Positions 1 through 6,878 of a DNA stretch of 6,878 nt are shown piece by piece. Each line of letters opens with the position of its first letter. The first letter of the stretch is position 1. The translations under genes were made by a program, and so were the position numbers. Origin of the DNA: Phocaeicola_A sp964481755 (lineage in GTDB: Bacteria; Bacteroidota; Bacteroidia; Bacteroidales; Bacteroidaceae); assembly GCA_964481755.1 (NCBI GenBank), contig CAYZVH010000160.1, forward strand, positions 1-6,878, read 5' to 3'. The notes below the pieces were generated by a model, which worked only from the letters and a program-made list of their open reading frames with translations, made no database searches and was not told the origin of the DNA.

Positions 1-1386
1 CCAGTCCAGCGGGTTGGCGCTGAACTTTTTCCCGCTCAGGCTCTTCCGGGCCTTCTTGGCAATGTCCCGGTCGGCGGTGTATGCGCTGGTGTTGCCGCCG
101 CCCATCGCCAGAAACTCCTTGTACAGGGGGTCGGCGTTCTCGCCCTTGATTTTGTTCACGTAGGCGCTGCCCATCGCAGCGAACACCTTGGCCGGGTTCC
201 GTACCTTGGAGTACACGAAGAACGTGCCCAGATCCCGGGGGAAGTTGGAGAACAGAGACCAGATGATGTTATTGCCGGTGATGTTGCTTGTCATGAACCG
301 GCTCACCATAGCGAGGGCAGCGAAAACACCTTTCACCTGGAAGCCGTTCATGTTGGTCAGGCTCTGCAGCAGGAGGGGATCGTTGATCTTCCAGAACTCC
401 TGGTTGCCGCCCTTCAGAACGGTGATGACGTCGCCGTGGGCCTTGCCTCTGCCGTACTGGTAGAGCACGTCGTCCAGGTTTCCGATGATTTTCTCCGCCT
501 GGTGCTTGTCGTCCCGCTCGATGTCGCTCAGCTCGATCCATTCCGCCAGCTGGGTCTTCACGCCCGTCATGTCAAAGCCCTTCCGCACCACCGGCGTGGG
601 GACCTTCTCCAGGAAGCTGGCGTCGATCCCCAGCCGCTGCGCCTCGTCGGTGATCCGGCGCATCACGTTGTTGCGGACACCGGCGTTCACCATCTTCACG
701 ATGTTGGTCACGATGTTGTCCACCGGGTGGATCACGTCCAGCCCGCTGCCGTGGGCCTGCTTGATGGTGCTGGTCTGGTTGGCAAAGCCCCGCTTGGCTC
801 CCTGGCCGCGGCGCTTCGGGCTCACCGCCCGGTTGAAGGGCACGTAAAACTTCCAGCGCTTGGCCCACTCCTCGGCGGACTGTGCCGAAACCAGGCCGGT
901 GTCCACGCCCCAGGTCTGCAGGAAATTCTTCTGGAAATCATACAGCCGCTCGGAAATCTCCTTGAACTGCGGGTACTGCGTCTCCAGCTGTGCCTGCAGC
1001 ATCTGCATGGTTGCCGCATCGTTCAGGTCGTCGTCAGCATAAACGCGCATGCCCTCCGCCAGCCGCTCCGGCCCGTGCTTCACCGTCAGGTATAGGTTGA
1101 AGTCCACATATTCCTGCGTATTGCTCAGGTTCAGCCCATGCAGGGCGGCCTTCAGGCCCGGCGCCACATACTGGCCGTCGGCGTCCGTCAGGTCGCCGAC
1201 GATGATCTGGCCCGCCATTGCGTCGCTGTAGGCGGCGTTGCTGGCCAGCCGGTAGGTGTTGGCCCCCGTGGCCTTGTCGAACTCGTGAATGCCGTGGTTG
1301 CTGTCCGCCCACGCCTGGTAGAGCACGTGGGCCTTCTGCCGGATCTTCTCGTCCCAGGTGCGGGCATCCGCGCCGCCCTCCTCCCG
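1..1386 (-). other. C-terminal large polyvalent-protein-associated region, LPD38-like (residues 1831-2292, cut by the window)
   Basis: This mostly helical region runs off the end of the window. Features I recognise from phage polyvalent proteins, by memory rather than a search, are: LYDFQKNFLQTWGVDTGLVS (1978-1997), WKFYVPFNR (2008-2016), a helix VDNIVTNIVKMVNAGVRNNV (2052-2071), a segment with NQEFWKINDPLLLQSL (2158-2173), and the FMTSNITGNN...SNFPRDLGTFFVYSK block (2194-2224). The last block matches my recollection of the 'LRNPxRD' region typical of LPD38-type domains. No enzymatic motif is visible. A structural, virion-packaging or DNA-delivery role is the usual suggestion for such regions. 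The exact domain name is less certain than the general assignment. Confidence 0.6.
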
Positions 1387-4300
1387 GAAGCGGAGTGCAG
1401 CCTTGGCTCGAGCGTATGCATCCTGTGCGTAGTAGGCGTTGATCTCGTCCGCCAGCTGCTCCAGCTGGGCGGCGTCCTTGGGGGAGATGTGGTTCAGGAA
1501 GTGCTTGGTAAATTCCGGGTAGTCGATGGCTGCCGTCTCCCGGTTCTGCAAAAACTTCCGGATATACTCCGCAAAGCCCTCGCTGACGTAGACCTTCGGG
1601 GAATAGGCTGCCAGCATCTCCGCCCCCAGTCCGTTGGAAAGCTCCTTCTTCATGGCGGCGCTCAGGCCGCTCTCCAGAATCCCCCAGCGGTCGTCCAGTG
1701 CGTGGCCCAGCTCATGGGCCACGGTGGGCAGGTCGTTGGAGATCTTCGTGCGGATTCCCTTGTTGCGCTGGTCGTACTGGCCCCGCACGCCCTTGCCCCG
1801 GATATGCCCCTTGGTGATGTTCAGGCCGTAGTCGTGATGGATCTTCTCAATGATGTCCGAAAGCCGCATGGGCGTCTTGCTGCTGTCGCCCACTCGCTGG
1901 GTCGTCCACCGCTCCGGGTGGGGCACTGCGTCGGCGCTCCGGTCAAACTCCGGCCCCTCGGCCTCGCCGTAGTCGTCCAGCATGGCCTCGGTGTCGCCCG
2001 CGTCCTCTGCAATGTCCAGTGCCTCGTCCGTGGGCGGGTTCAGCTCCTTCAGAATTTCTGCCTCCCGCACCCGGGCATCAATCAGCTCCTTGGCTTTGGC
2101 GAAGGGGGCCGCCGCCGTTTTCTCCAGCTGGGCGATGGCTGCCCGGCTCTCCTCCAGCCGCCGCTCCGTGGCCTGGATCATGGCCTCAATGCGTTCTGCC
2201 GCGTTCTGGGCCCGCATCACCGTGGCCGTTCCGTCCTCCAGGTTCAGGGTGCCCCGGTACTGTGCCTCGCCCTTCAGCAGGAAGTCGCCCTTGGTGGTCA
2301 CCAGCAGCTTGAACCCTGCGAAGCTGCCCACCTCCGTGCTGCCCTCTGTGGCTGCGCTCAGATCCAGCTGCTTCTTCGCTGCCGCGATCAGGGCCGCTCC
2401 TGCGGCTTTCCGTTCGGTGTAGGCCTTGCCGCCCACCACCATGCGGAACTTCGCTCCCGCGGTGTCCTGGCGGCTTGCAAGGTCATGCCGCAGGTGTTCC
2501 AGCGTCACCTCGTCCGTGGCCATCTGCCGCCGGGTCTTCTGGATCCGGTCCTTCGCTTCGGCCACTTCCTTGGTGTGGGCCCGCTCCAGCGTCTCCAGCC
2601 CGGCGATCTTCTCGCTCACCTCGAACTGCTCAATGATCAGCGGGTTGTCGCTGGCGATGGCGCTGATCTCTGCGGCGGACATGGCAAGGTCTCCGTCGCC
2701 GTCCGCCTCTCGTCCGTTGTACTCGCCCGCCATGATCTGGTGAATGAAGGTGGCCTTCCGCTTCAGGTTGTCCCACTGCCGGCTGTCAAAGGTCTTCTTA
2801 GTCACATAGGCGTATACCGTCACCTCGTCGTTCATGTTGCCCTGGCGCAGGGCGCGGCCTTCGTTCTGTTCCAGGTCTCCGGGCCGGTCTGGGGCGTTCA
2901 GCTCGTGCATGGCAACGATCCGGTCCTGCGCGTTCATGCCGGTGCCCATCGTGGCCGTGGAGCCCATCAGCACCCGCACCTTGCCGTCCTTCACGTCCTT
3001 GAACAGTTTGCTCTTGGCCTCGTCGCTCCCGGCGTCGTGAATAAAGGCGATCTCCTTGGCCGGGATTCCCTGGCCGACCAGCAGATTCTTGATGTCCTCG
3101 TAGAGGGAAACGCCCCGAGCCGCCTCTGCGCCGCCCGGCGTGCCCCGGTCGCAGAAGATCAGCTGCGTGCCCTTCCGGTCTTTGCTCTCCTTCCAGATCC
3201 GGGCCACGTTCTCCACGCATTTGAGGATCTTGCCGCCGTCCTCATAGGGCAGGCTGCTGTCGATCAGGCGCTGGGTGTAGCTGATCTTCTTGCCGTCGTC
3301 GAAGATCTTGAAGATGTGGTCCTCGCCCTTGCCTTTGCCGCTTCCCCGCAGGGCCTCGGCGCGCTTGCCCAGCTCCTGCATGAACTGCTCCTGGAAGGGG
3401 GAGGGGTCGCACTCCACGACCGTGCGCTTGCCGCCGGTCATCTTGGGGATCTTCAGATAAGGCAGCTCTGAAGCGTCTACAATCACGTCCGCAAACGCCC
3501 GGAACATCTGCTGCATCTCGCCCAGGTTCTTGTACTTGGAAAGGCTCTGCTTCAGCTCATAGCCGTTGCCGCCGGTCTTCATCTTGCGGATCGTCGTCAC
3601 GTTGCCGAACTGGTTGGCCCAGGCGTCGAAGTTGGAAATGCCCTTGGCCTCCAACAGGTCGGGCTGCAGGTACCGCTGCATGGTGTAAAGCTCCACCACG
3701 CTGTTCATAACCGGGGTGGCCGTGGCGAATACGATGCCGCGCCCGCCGTTGAGCTTCTGCAGCCACCGCACCTTCATGTAAAGGTCCAGGCTCCGCTGGC
3801 TGCCGCCCTTGTTGCCCAGGTCGGCGATGCCCTGCATTTTCGTGGTGTAGAACAGGTTCTTGAAGTTATGGGCCTCGTCCACAAACAGAGAGTCCACGCC
3901 CAGTTCCTCAAAGTCTACGCTGTCCTCGTCCTTCTTGCCGCCGCTCAGCTTCCGCAGCTCGGCCTCCAGGCTTCGCTTGCTGCGCTCCATGTCCCGCACG
4001 GAGGGGTCTTTCTTCCCGTTGGCCCTCCGGCTCTGCAGAATGGCCTCCTCCAGCTGGTCCACCTGCTCCTGGTAGAAGGCCTCCCGGGTGGCGATGCTCA
4101 TGGGTACCTTCACAAACTGCTCATAGGACATGATCACCGCGTCGTAGTCGCCCGTGGCGATCCGGTTGGCAAACATCTTCCGGTTGGCCGGGGTGAAGTC
4201 GCCGTCCTCCAGCGCCTGGATCTTGGCCGTGGGGAAGTAGGAGAGGAACTCGTTGCTCCACTGGGCCACCAGGTTCTTCGGCACGATGAACAGCGGCTTC

Positions 4301-6878
4301 TTCACAATGCCCAGCTGCCGCAGCTTCATGGCGGCGGCAGCCATCTCATAGGTCTTGCCCGCGCCCACTCGGTGCGCCAGCAGCGTGTTGCCGCCGCTGT
4401 TGATGATCCGCTGCACCGCGTCCAGCTGGTGGGGCCGCATGGGCTTTGCGGAGTTCATGCCGTTTACCGTCAGGTGGCTGCCGTCGTAGTGGGGCGTCAC
4501 CATGTTGTTGAAGACCTCGTTGTAAAGGCCGCCCAGCTCCGTCCTGCGCCCCTCGTCCTTCCAGAGCCAGCTCTGAAACTCGCTGAGCACCTGCTCCAGC
4601 TTCTCCTGGGCCGCCGCCGTGGCCTGCCGGTCCATCACCCGCTGATCGCCAACCGTCCGCCAGACGGAAAGGGTGCGGTTGTTCAGCGCCGCCTCCAGAA
4701 TGCTCTGCTGCCCGCCTGCAAAGGGCCGGTCGCCCGTGCCCCAGGTGGAGAGGTTCTCCGGCCGGCTGCGCACATAGGCGTCGTTGATCTCCACGAAGAA
4801 CTTGCCCACCTGCCGGTTGTAGGTCACCGTGATGGCGGGGACCCGGCGCCCGTTGGCCCAGCCGCTGCCGCCGCCCACCATTTCCGTGGCGAATTGGCTG
4901 TAAACATTGTCCGGGATCCAAGTGGCGCCCAGGCGCACCTTGATCTCGTCGGCAGGAATGTCGGCGGGCACCACGGCCTTCAGGGCCTCCACGTTCCGCT
5001 GGTAGCGGCTGTCCGCCTCGGCCAGGGCCTCCGCGTCCCGCAGCTTGGCCCGCACGTTGCCGGAGAGATACTGCTCCGCGCTCTCCAGTCCGCCGTCCCG
5101 GGTCAGGAAGGCGAGCCCCCGCTCCAGAAGATCCGCCTGGGCAGCCTCCTCGCTCATGCCCGTCAGCTGGGCAATCCTTGCAAGGTCGGCTCTCCCGTCC
5201 TCATTCAGCACCACCGTCAGCGCCTCTTCCGTGCTGTCGGCGTGGGTTACGGTCTGAATGGGGGAAACGGTGTCCCGGGTGAACATGGCCGCCTTCTGGG
5301 CCACGTCCGTATCCTCGTCGTAGTCCTCCAGGGCCAGCAGGAAGGGCCAGTCCGCGTCCTGCTTGGCCAGCTTCTTGTTTTTCGCGCTGTGCAGGATCCC
5401 GTATTTCTTCACAAAGGCGTCATACTGGCTGTTCAGCGCCTTGCGGTACGCGGCGATCTGAGCGTCGCTGCCGCCGTTCAGCTGCAGGTTCAGCAGCTCC
5501 CGGGCGGTGTCCCGCATGGTCAGCAGGCCGCCGATCCGCTCCGTGTCTCCCTTGGCGACGCCCTTGGCCTCCGTCAGCTGGCCGTCCTCGTTCCGGTAGA
5601 GCTTGCCGTCCTTCTGCACCAGGCTGCCGGGCCGTCCCTTGGCAGCGGCCTTCTTGATCTCGGCGCGCACTTCCTCCGCCGTCTGCTTCGCCGGGTAGGT
5701 CATGTGCCGCTGGATCTTGGCCATTGCCCGCTCGATCTGCGTCTGCAGGCTGTACCGGCTCTCCAGGGGATTGTAGGTCACCACCGTCCGCCCGTACTGG
5801 CCCTTGCCGTAGTCCGCTGTGCCCAGCACCATCTCCGGGTGCTTCACGAAGTATTCGTTCAGGTTGTAGCTGCCCCAGCGATTGGCCCCTTCCCAGGGCT
5901 TTTCGCCCACTTCCAGGAAAGCCTCGCCCTTGTAGGGCGTGCCCGGCTCCCGCTTCTGGAACACCAGAATGTCCGATACCACGCTGGTGCCCGTCCCCTG
6001 GAAGGCCGTGTTGGGCAGACGCACCGCGCCGATCAGGTCGGCCTGCTTCATGAAGTAGGCCCGGGCCTCGGAGCTCTGCGCGTCCATCGTGCCGCTGCTG
6101 GTGATGAGGCACGCAATGCCGCCGGGCCGCAGCGCCGTCAGGCTCTTGGCGATGAAGTAGTTGTGAATGGCCTTTGTCACGCTTCCGGGGTAGGCCCGGT
6201 CGGCTACGGCCAGATTGCCGAAGGGCACGTTGCCGATCACCAGATCCATGTACCCCTCCGGGATCTTCGCCGTCTCAAAGCCCTGTACCCGCACGTCTGC
6301 GTTGGGGTAGAGGTACTTGGCGATGCTGCCCGTGATCTTGTCCAGCTCCACCGCCGTCCAGCTCTTCACGCCGCCCAGCAGCTCTGTGGGCATAGCGCCC
6401 AGGAAGCGGCCCACGCCCGCCGACGGCTCCAGCAGCCGCCCGCCGGCAAAGCCCAGCTTGGCAAGGCCGTTGTACATGCCCTGAATCACGGAAGGCTCCG
6501 TGTAGTAGGCGTCCAGGATCGACCCCTTGGCGGTCTTGTACTCGCCGTCGTCCAGCAGTTTCCTCAGCTGCTTGTACTCCTTGGCCCAGTCCGCTTTCTT
6601 CTCGTCGAATACGTCGGAAAGGCCGCCCCAGCCGGTGTACTTGGCCAGGATCTCCTGCTCCTTGGGCGTGGCAAGCCGCCCCTCCGCCGTGATGGTGCGC
6701 AGGGTCTTGATGGCCGCTGCGTTGGCACTGTACCGCCCCTTGGGCGTGGTGGGAATCTTTACGCCGCCCTTGGCAGGGATCACGTAATTCTCCCCCCGGG
6801 GCTTTTCCTGGTTCCCCAGTGCCTCCTTCTGCGCCGTCTGCTCCGCCGTGGTGGCCGGGGCGGGCGTTTCCTCGGAAG
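1..6878 (-). CDS. Giant polyvalent protein: DNA methyltransferase, SNF2 helicase, zincin and LPD domains (partial at both ends)
   Basis: One frame stays open for 2,292 codons across the window, with bases 6877-6878 belonging to a preceding codon. Diagnostic motifs occur in the expected order: YTGWGGLS (80-87), EPSAGVGRF (150-158), NVPFG (216-220), HRVGAGKT (835-842), DEAH (1000-1003), ATATP (1051-1055), QNEGRALRQGN (1337-1347), HELGH (1721-1725) and SNFPRD (2210-2215). They span five functional regions without a break. The first Met is residue 134, inside the methyltransferase fold, so the true start lies upstream of base 6878; the stop lies beyond base 1. The family is that of large polyvalent proteins on phages and conjugative elements. 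The DNA-modifying half resembles phage P1 DarB in domain order. The likely role is antirestriction or DNA processing during entry into a new host, acting on DNA in the recipient cytoplasm; this is inference. No neighbouring gene is visible. Confidence is very high for the single frame, high for the methyltransferase and helicase, and moderate for the overall biological role. Confidence 0.96.
1387..1914 (-). other. Zincin metallopeptidase-like domain with HELGH motif (residues 1655-1830)
   Basis: A helix (SDIIEKIHHDYGL, 1673-1685) and a beta-type region containing GVRGQYDQRNKGIRTK (1696-1711) lead into LPTVAHELGHALD (1716-1728). HELGH at 1721-1725 gives two zinc-binding histidines and the catalytic Glu. 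Downstream, SEGFAEYI (1765-1772) supplies a plausible third ligand, Glu1770, 48 residues after the catalytic Glu, matching a gluzincin-type layout. The strand, HExxH helix and later EGFAE helix order is what a working zinc peptidase needs. Peptidase domains are known parts of polyvalent proteins. The substrate is unknown: self-processing of the polyprotein or cleavage of a host factor are both possible. The domain lies after the acidic linker and before the LPD region. Confidence 0.8.
1915..2781 (-). other. Post-helicase coiled coils, small beta segment and acidic linker (residues 1366-1654)
   Basis: Directly after lobe 2 comes a helical extension (FDSRQWDNLKRKATFIHQIM, 1367-1386) common after SNF2 motif VI in this family. 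A heptad-rich segment (about 1403-1470) is probably coiled coil. A compact beta-rich unit follows, with FRMVVGGKAYTERKAAG (1477-1493) and VGSFAGFKLLV (1536-1546), then a second coiled coil (about 1558-1612). The two coils could pair antiparallel and hold the beta unit at the tip, a layout I recall from related helicases. The stretch closes with a Asp/Glu-rich linker (1613-1645) that looks disordered and separates the DNA-acting half from the peptidase and C-terminal half. No catalytic residues are evident. Confidence 0.55.
2782..4449 (-). other. SNF2/superfamily 2 helicase-like ATPase domain (residues 810-1365)
   Basis: Both RecA-like lobes are present with all main motifs. The entry motif is MRPHQLDAVQRI (813-824). 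Walker A is HRVGAGKT (835-842). Motif Ia is PLFIVPKNLVAQW (861-873), followed by VIMSYEQF (914-921). Walker B is VDEAHNFKN (999-1007), and motif III is FATATPV (1050-1056). In lobe 2, QLIFCDRGTP (1238-1247) is motif IV, RVLMGSTATMGTGMN (1301-1315) is motif V, and GDLEQNEGRALRQGN (1333-1347) is motif VI with the two arginines expected to contact ATP. Between motifs Ia and II lies a charged, probably coiled insert (about 935-985). The domain should hydrolyse ATP to translocate on double-stranded DNA; strand separation is not guaranteed in SNF2-like enzymes. Nothing essential looks mutated. Confidence 0.95.
4450..5700 (-). other. Conserved connector between methyltransferase and helicase (residues 393-809)
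   Basis: About 417 residues with no catalytic motif I can name. It contains a Lys/Glu-rich helical part (396-415), a short beta-like piece (LVQKDGKLYRNEDG, 419-432), a helical acidic stretch (LALEDYDEDTD, 494-504), and a possible winged-helix-like unit at about 553-612 (LNEDGRADLARIAQLTGMSEEAAQ..., then EQYLSGNVRAKL). Next come IKVRLGATWIPDNVY (645-659) and an aromatic-rich beta region (670-700). The EQYLSGNVRAKL and RLGATWIP strings are familiar to me from helicase-methylase proteins of Clostridial mobile elements, so this is a family-specific part rather than random filler. It may bind DNA or set target choice for the methyltransferase; that function is inferred. Confidence 0.6.
5701..6684 (-). 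other. N6-adenine-type DNA methyltransferase domain (residues 65-392)
   Basis: The domain opens with YTGWGGLS (80-87) and AYYTEPSVI (123-131), both hallmarks of the mobile-element methylase-helicase family. The AdoMet-binding motif I is LLEPSAGVGRF (148-158), followed by an acidic motif II-like residue in AVELD (175-179). The catalytic motif IV is NVPFG (216-220): the Asn and the aromatic Phe are kept, while the first Pro of the usual NPPY/F is Val, as I recall seeing in relatives. Motif I preceding motif IV gives the gamma order. Further conserved pieces are ITSSGTMD (258-265) and RLPNTAF (286-292). The expected reaction is methyl transfer from AdoMet to the exocyclic amine of adenine; N4-cytosine cannot be excluded. 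I see no obvious separate target-recognition domain, so specificity may be relaxed or supplied by the connector. Confidence 0.9.
6685..6876 (-). other. N-terminal low-complexity linker (residues 1-64)
   Basis: The first 25 or so residues are rich in Ala, Thr, Pro, Glu and Gln (for example ETPAPATTAEQTAQ) and look disordered. They are followed by a basic, Gly/Pro-containing stretch and then the first helix before the methyltransferase (about residues 50-65). A linker of this composition at the start of the visible frame implies that at least one more domain lies N-terminal to it, outside the window. Polyvalent proteins often carry further effector or LPD modules there, but nothing here says which. 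It has no Met codon, so it is not a plausible N-terminus. Confidence 0.6.

Noticed and set aside
241..360. Possible transmembrane segment in the C-terminal region (residues 2173-2212)
   Set aside because: The stretch is moderately hydrophobic but broken by Asn, Ser, Thr, Arg and Gly, and fits the helical LPD block better than a membrane span.
436..1095. A plus-strand open frame of 219 codons
   Set aside because: Same antisense frame as the 777-codon one, ended by the complement of a single CTA Leu codon. No domain and no upstream ribosome binding site stands out.
2173..2292. Possible alternating coiled-coil or repeat DNA
   Set aside because: The repeated CAG/CTG and GCC triplets reflect Gln, Leu and Gly/Ala codon bias in helical segments; I saw no exact tandem repeat unit.
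1138..3471. A plus-strand open frame of 777 codons
   Set aside because: It is exactly codon-antiparallel to the real gene, passes over the helicase and zincin motifs, and its protein is low-complexity in Leu, Val, Gly, Ala and His with no recognisable domain. It is explained by the absence of TTA, CTA and TCA codons on the coding strand.
4346..4921. A minus-strand open frame of 191 codons in another frame
   Set aside because: It is a shifted reading of the connector and Walker A region; the true frame there carries clear helicase motifs.
5420..6112. A minus-strand open frame of 230 codons in another frame
   Set aside because: It overlaps the methyltransferase and connector coding sequence. 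Its translation is rich in Gly, Arg, Ala and Gln, as expected from reading a GC-rich gene out of frame.

Overview
The window is filled by one gene. Read on the minus strand, with codons running from base 6876 down to base 1, it is a single open frame of 2,292 codons. I translated it line by line and found no stop and no frameshift. Both ends are cut: there is no credible start codon inside the window (the first Met is residue 134, within the methyltransferase domain) and no terminator before base 1. Residue numbers below count from the first complete codon (bases 6876-6874), not from the true N-terminus.

The product is a giant multidomain 'polyvalent' protein of the kind carried by phages, conjugative elements and large plasmids. 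From N to C the visible parts are: a low-complexity linker (residues 1-64); a gamma-order N6-adenine-type DNA methyltransferase (65-392) with a GWGG motif, a motif I and an NVPF motif IV; a long conserved connector (393-809); an SNF2/superfamily 2 helicase-like ATPase (810-1365) with Walker A, DEAH, ATATP and an arginine-finger motif VI; coiled coils flanking a small beta-rich segment (1366-1612) and an acidic linker (1613-1645); a zincin metallopeptidase-like domain with HELGH and a downstream EGFAE (1655-1830); and a C-terminal region of more than 450 residues resembling the large polyvalent-protein-associated domains (LPD38-like) of phage proteins.

The methyltransferase plus helicase pairing recalls phage P1 DarB, an antirestriction protein packaged in the virion and injected with the DNA. 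A reasonable model is that this protein protects or remodels element DNA on entry into a new host. The peptidase domain might process the polyprotein or attack a host target. That role is inferred, not shown.

The DNA is GC-rich and codon use is strongly biased to G/C-ending codons. Together with the similarity I recall to mobile-element helicases of gut Clostridia, this suggests a prophage, phage or integrative element in a GC-rich gut Firmicute (Oscillospiraceae/Faecalibacterium-like), but the host call is tentative. No intergenic DNA, RNA gene, CRISPR array, insertion sequence, promoter or terminator is visible. Long open frames on the plus strand are antisense shadows of this gene.
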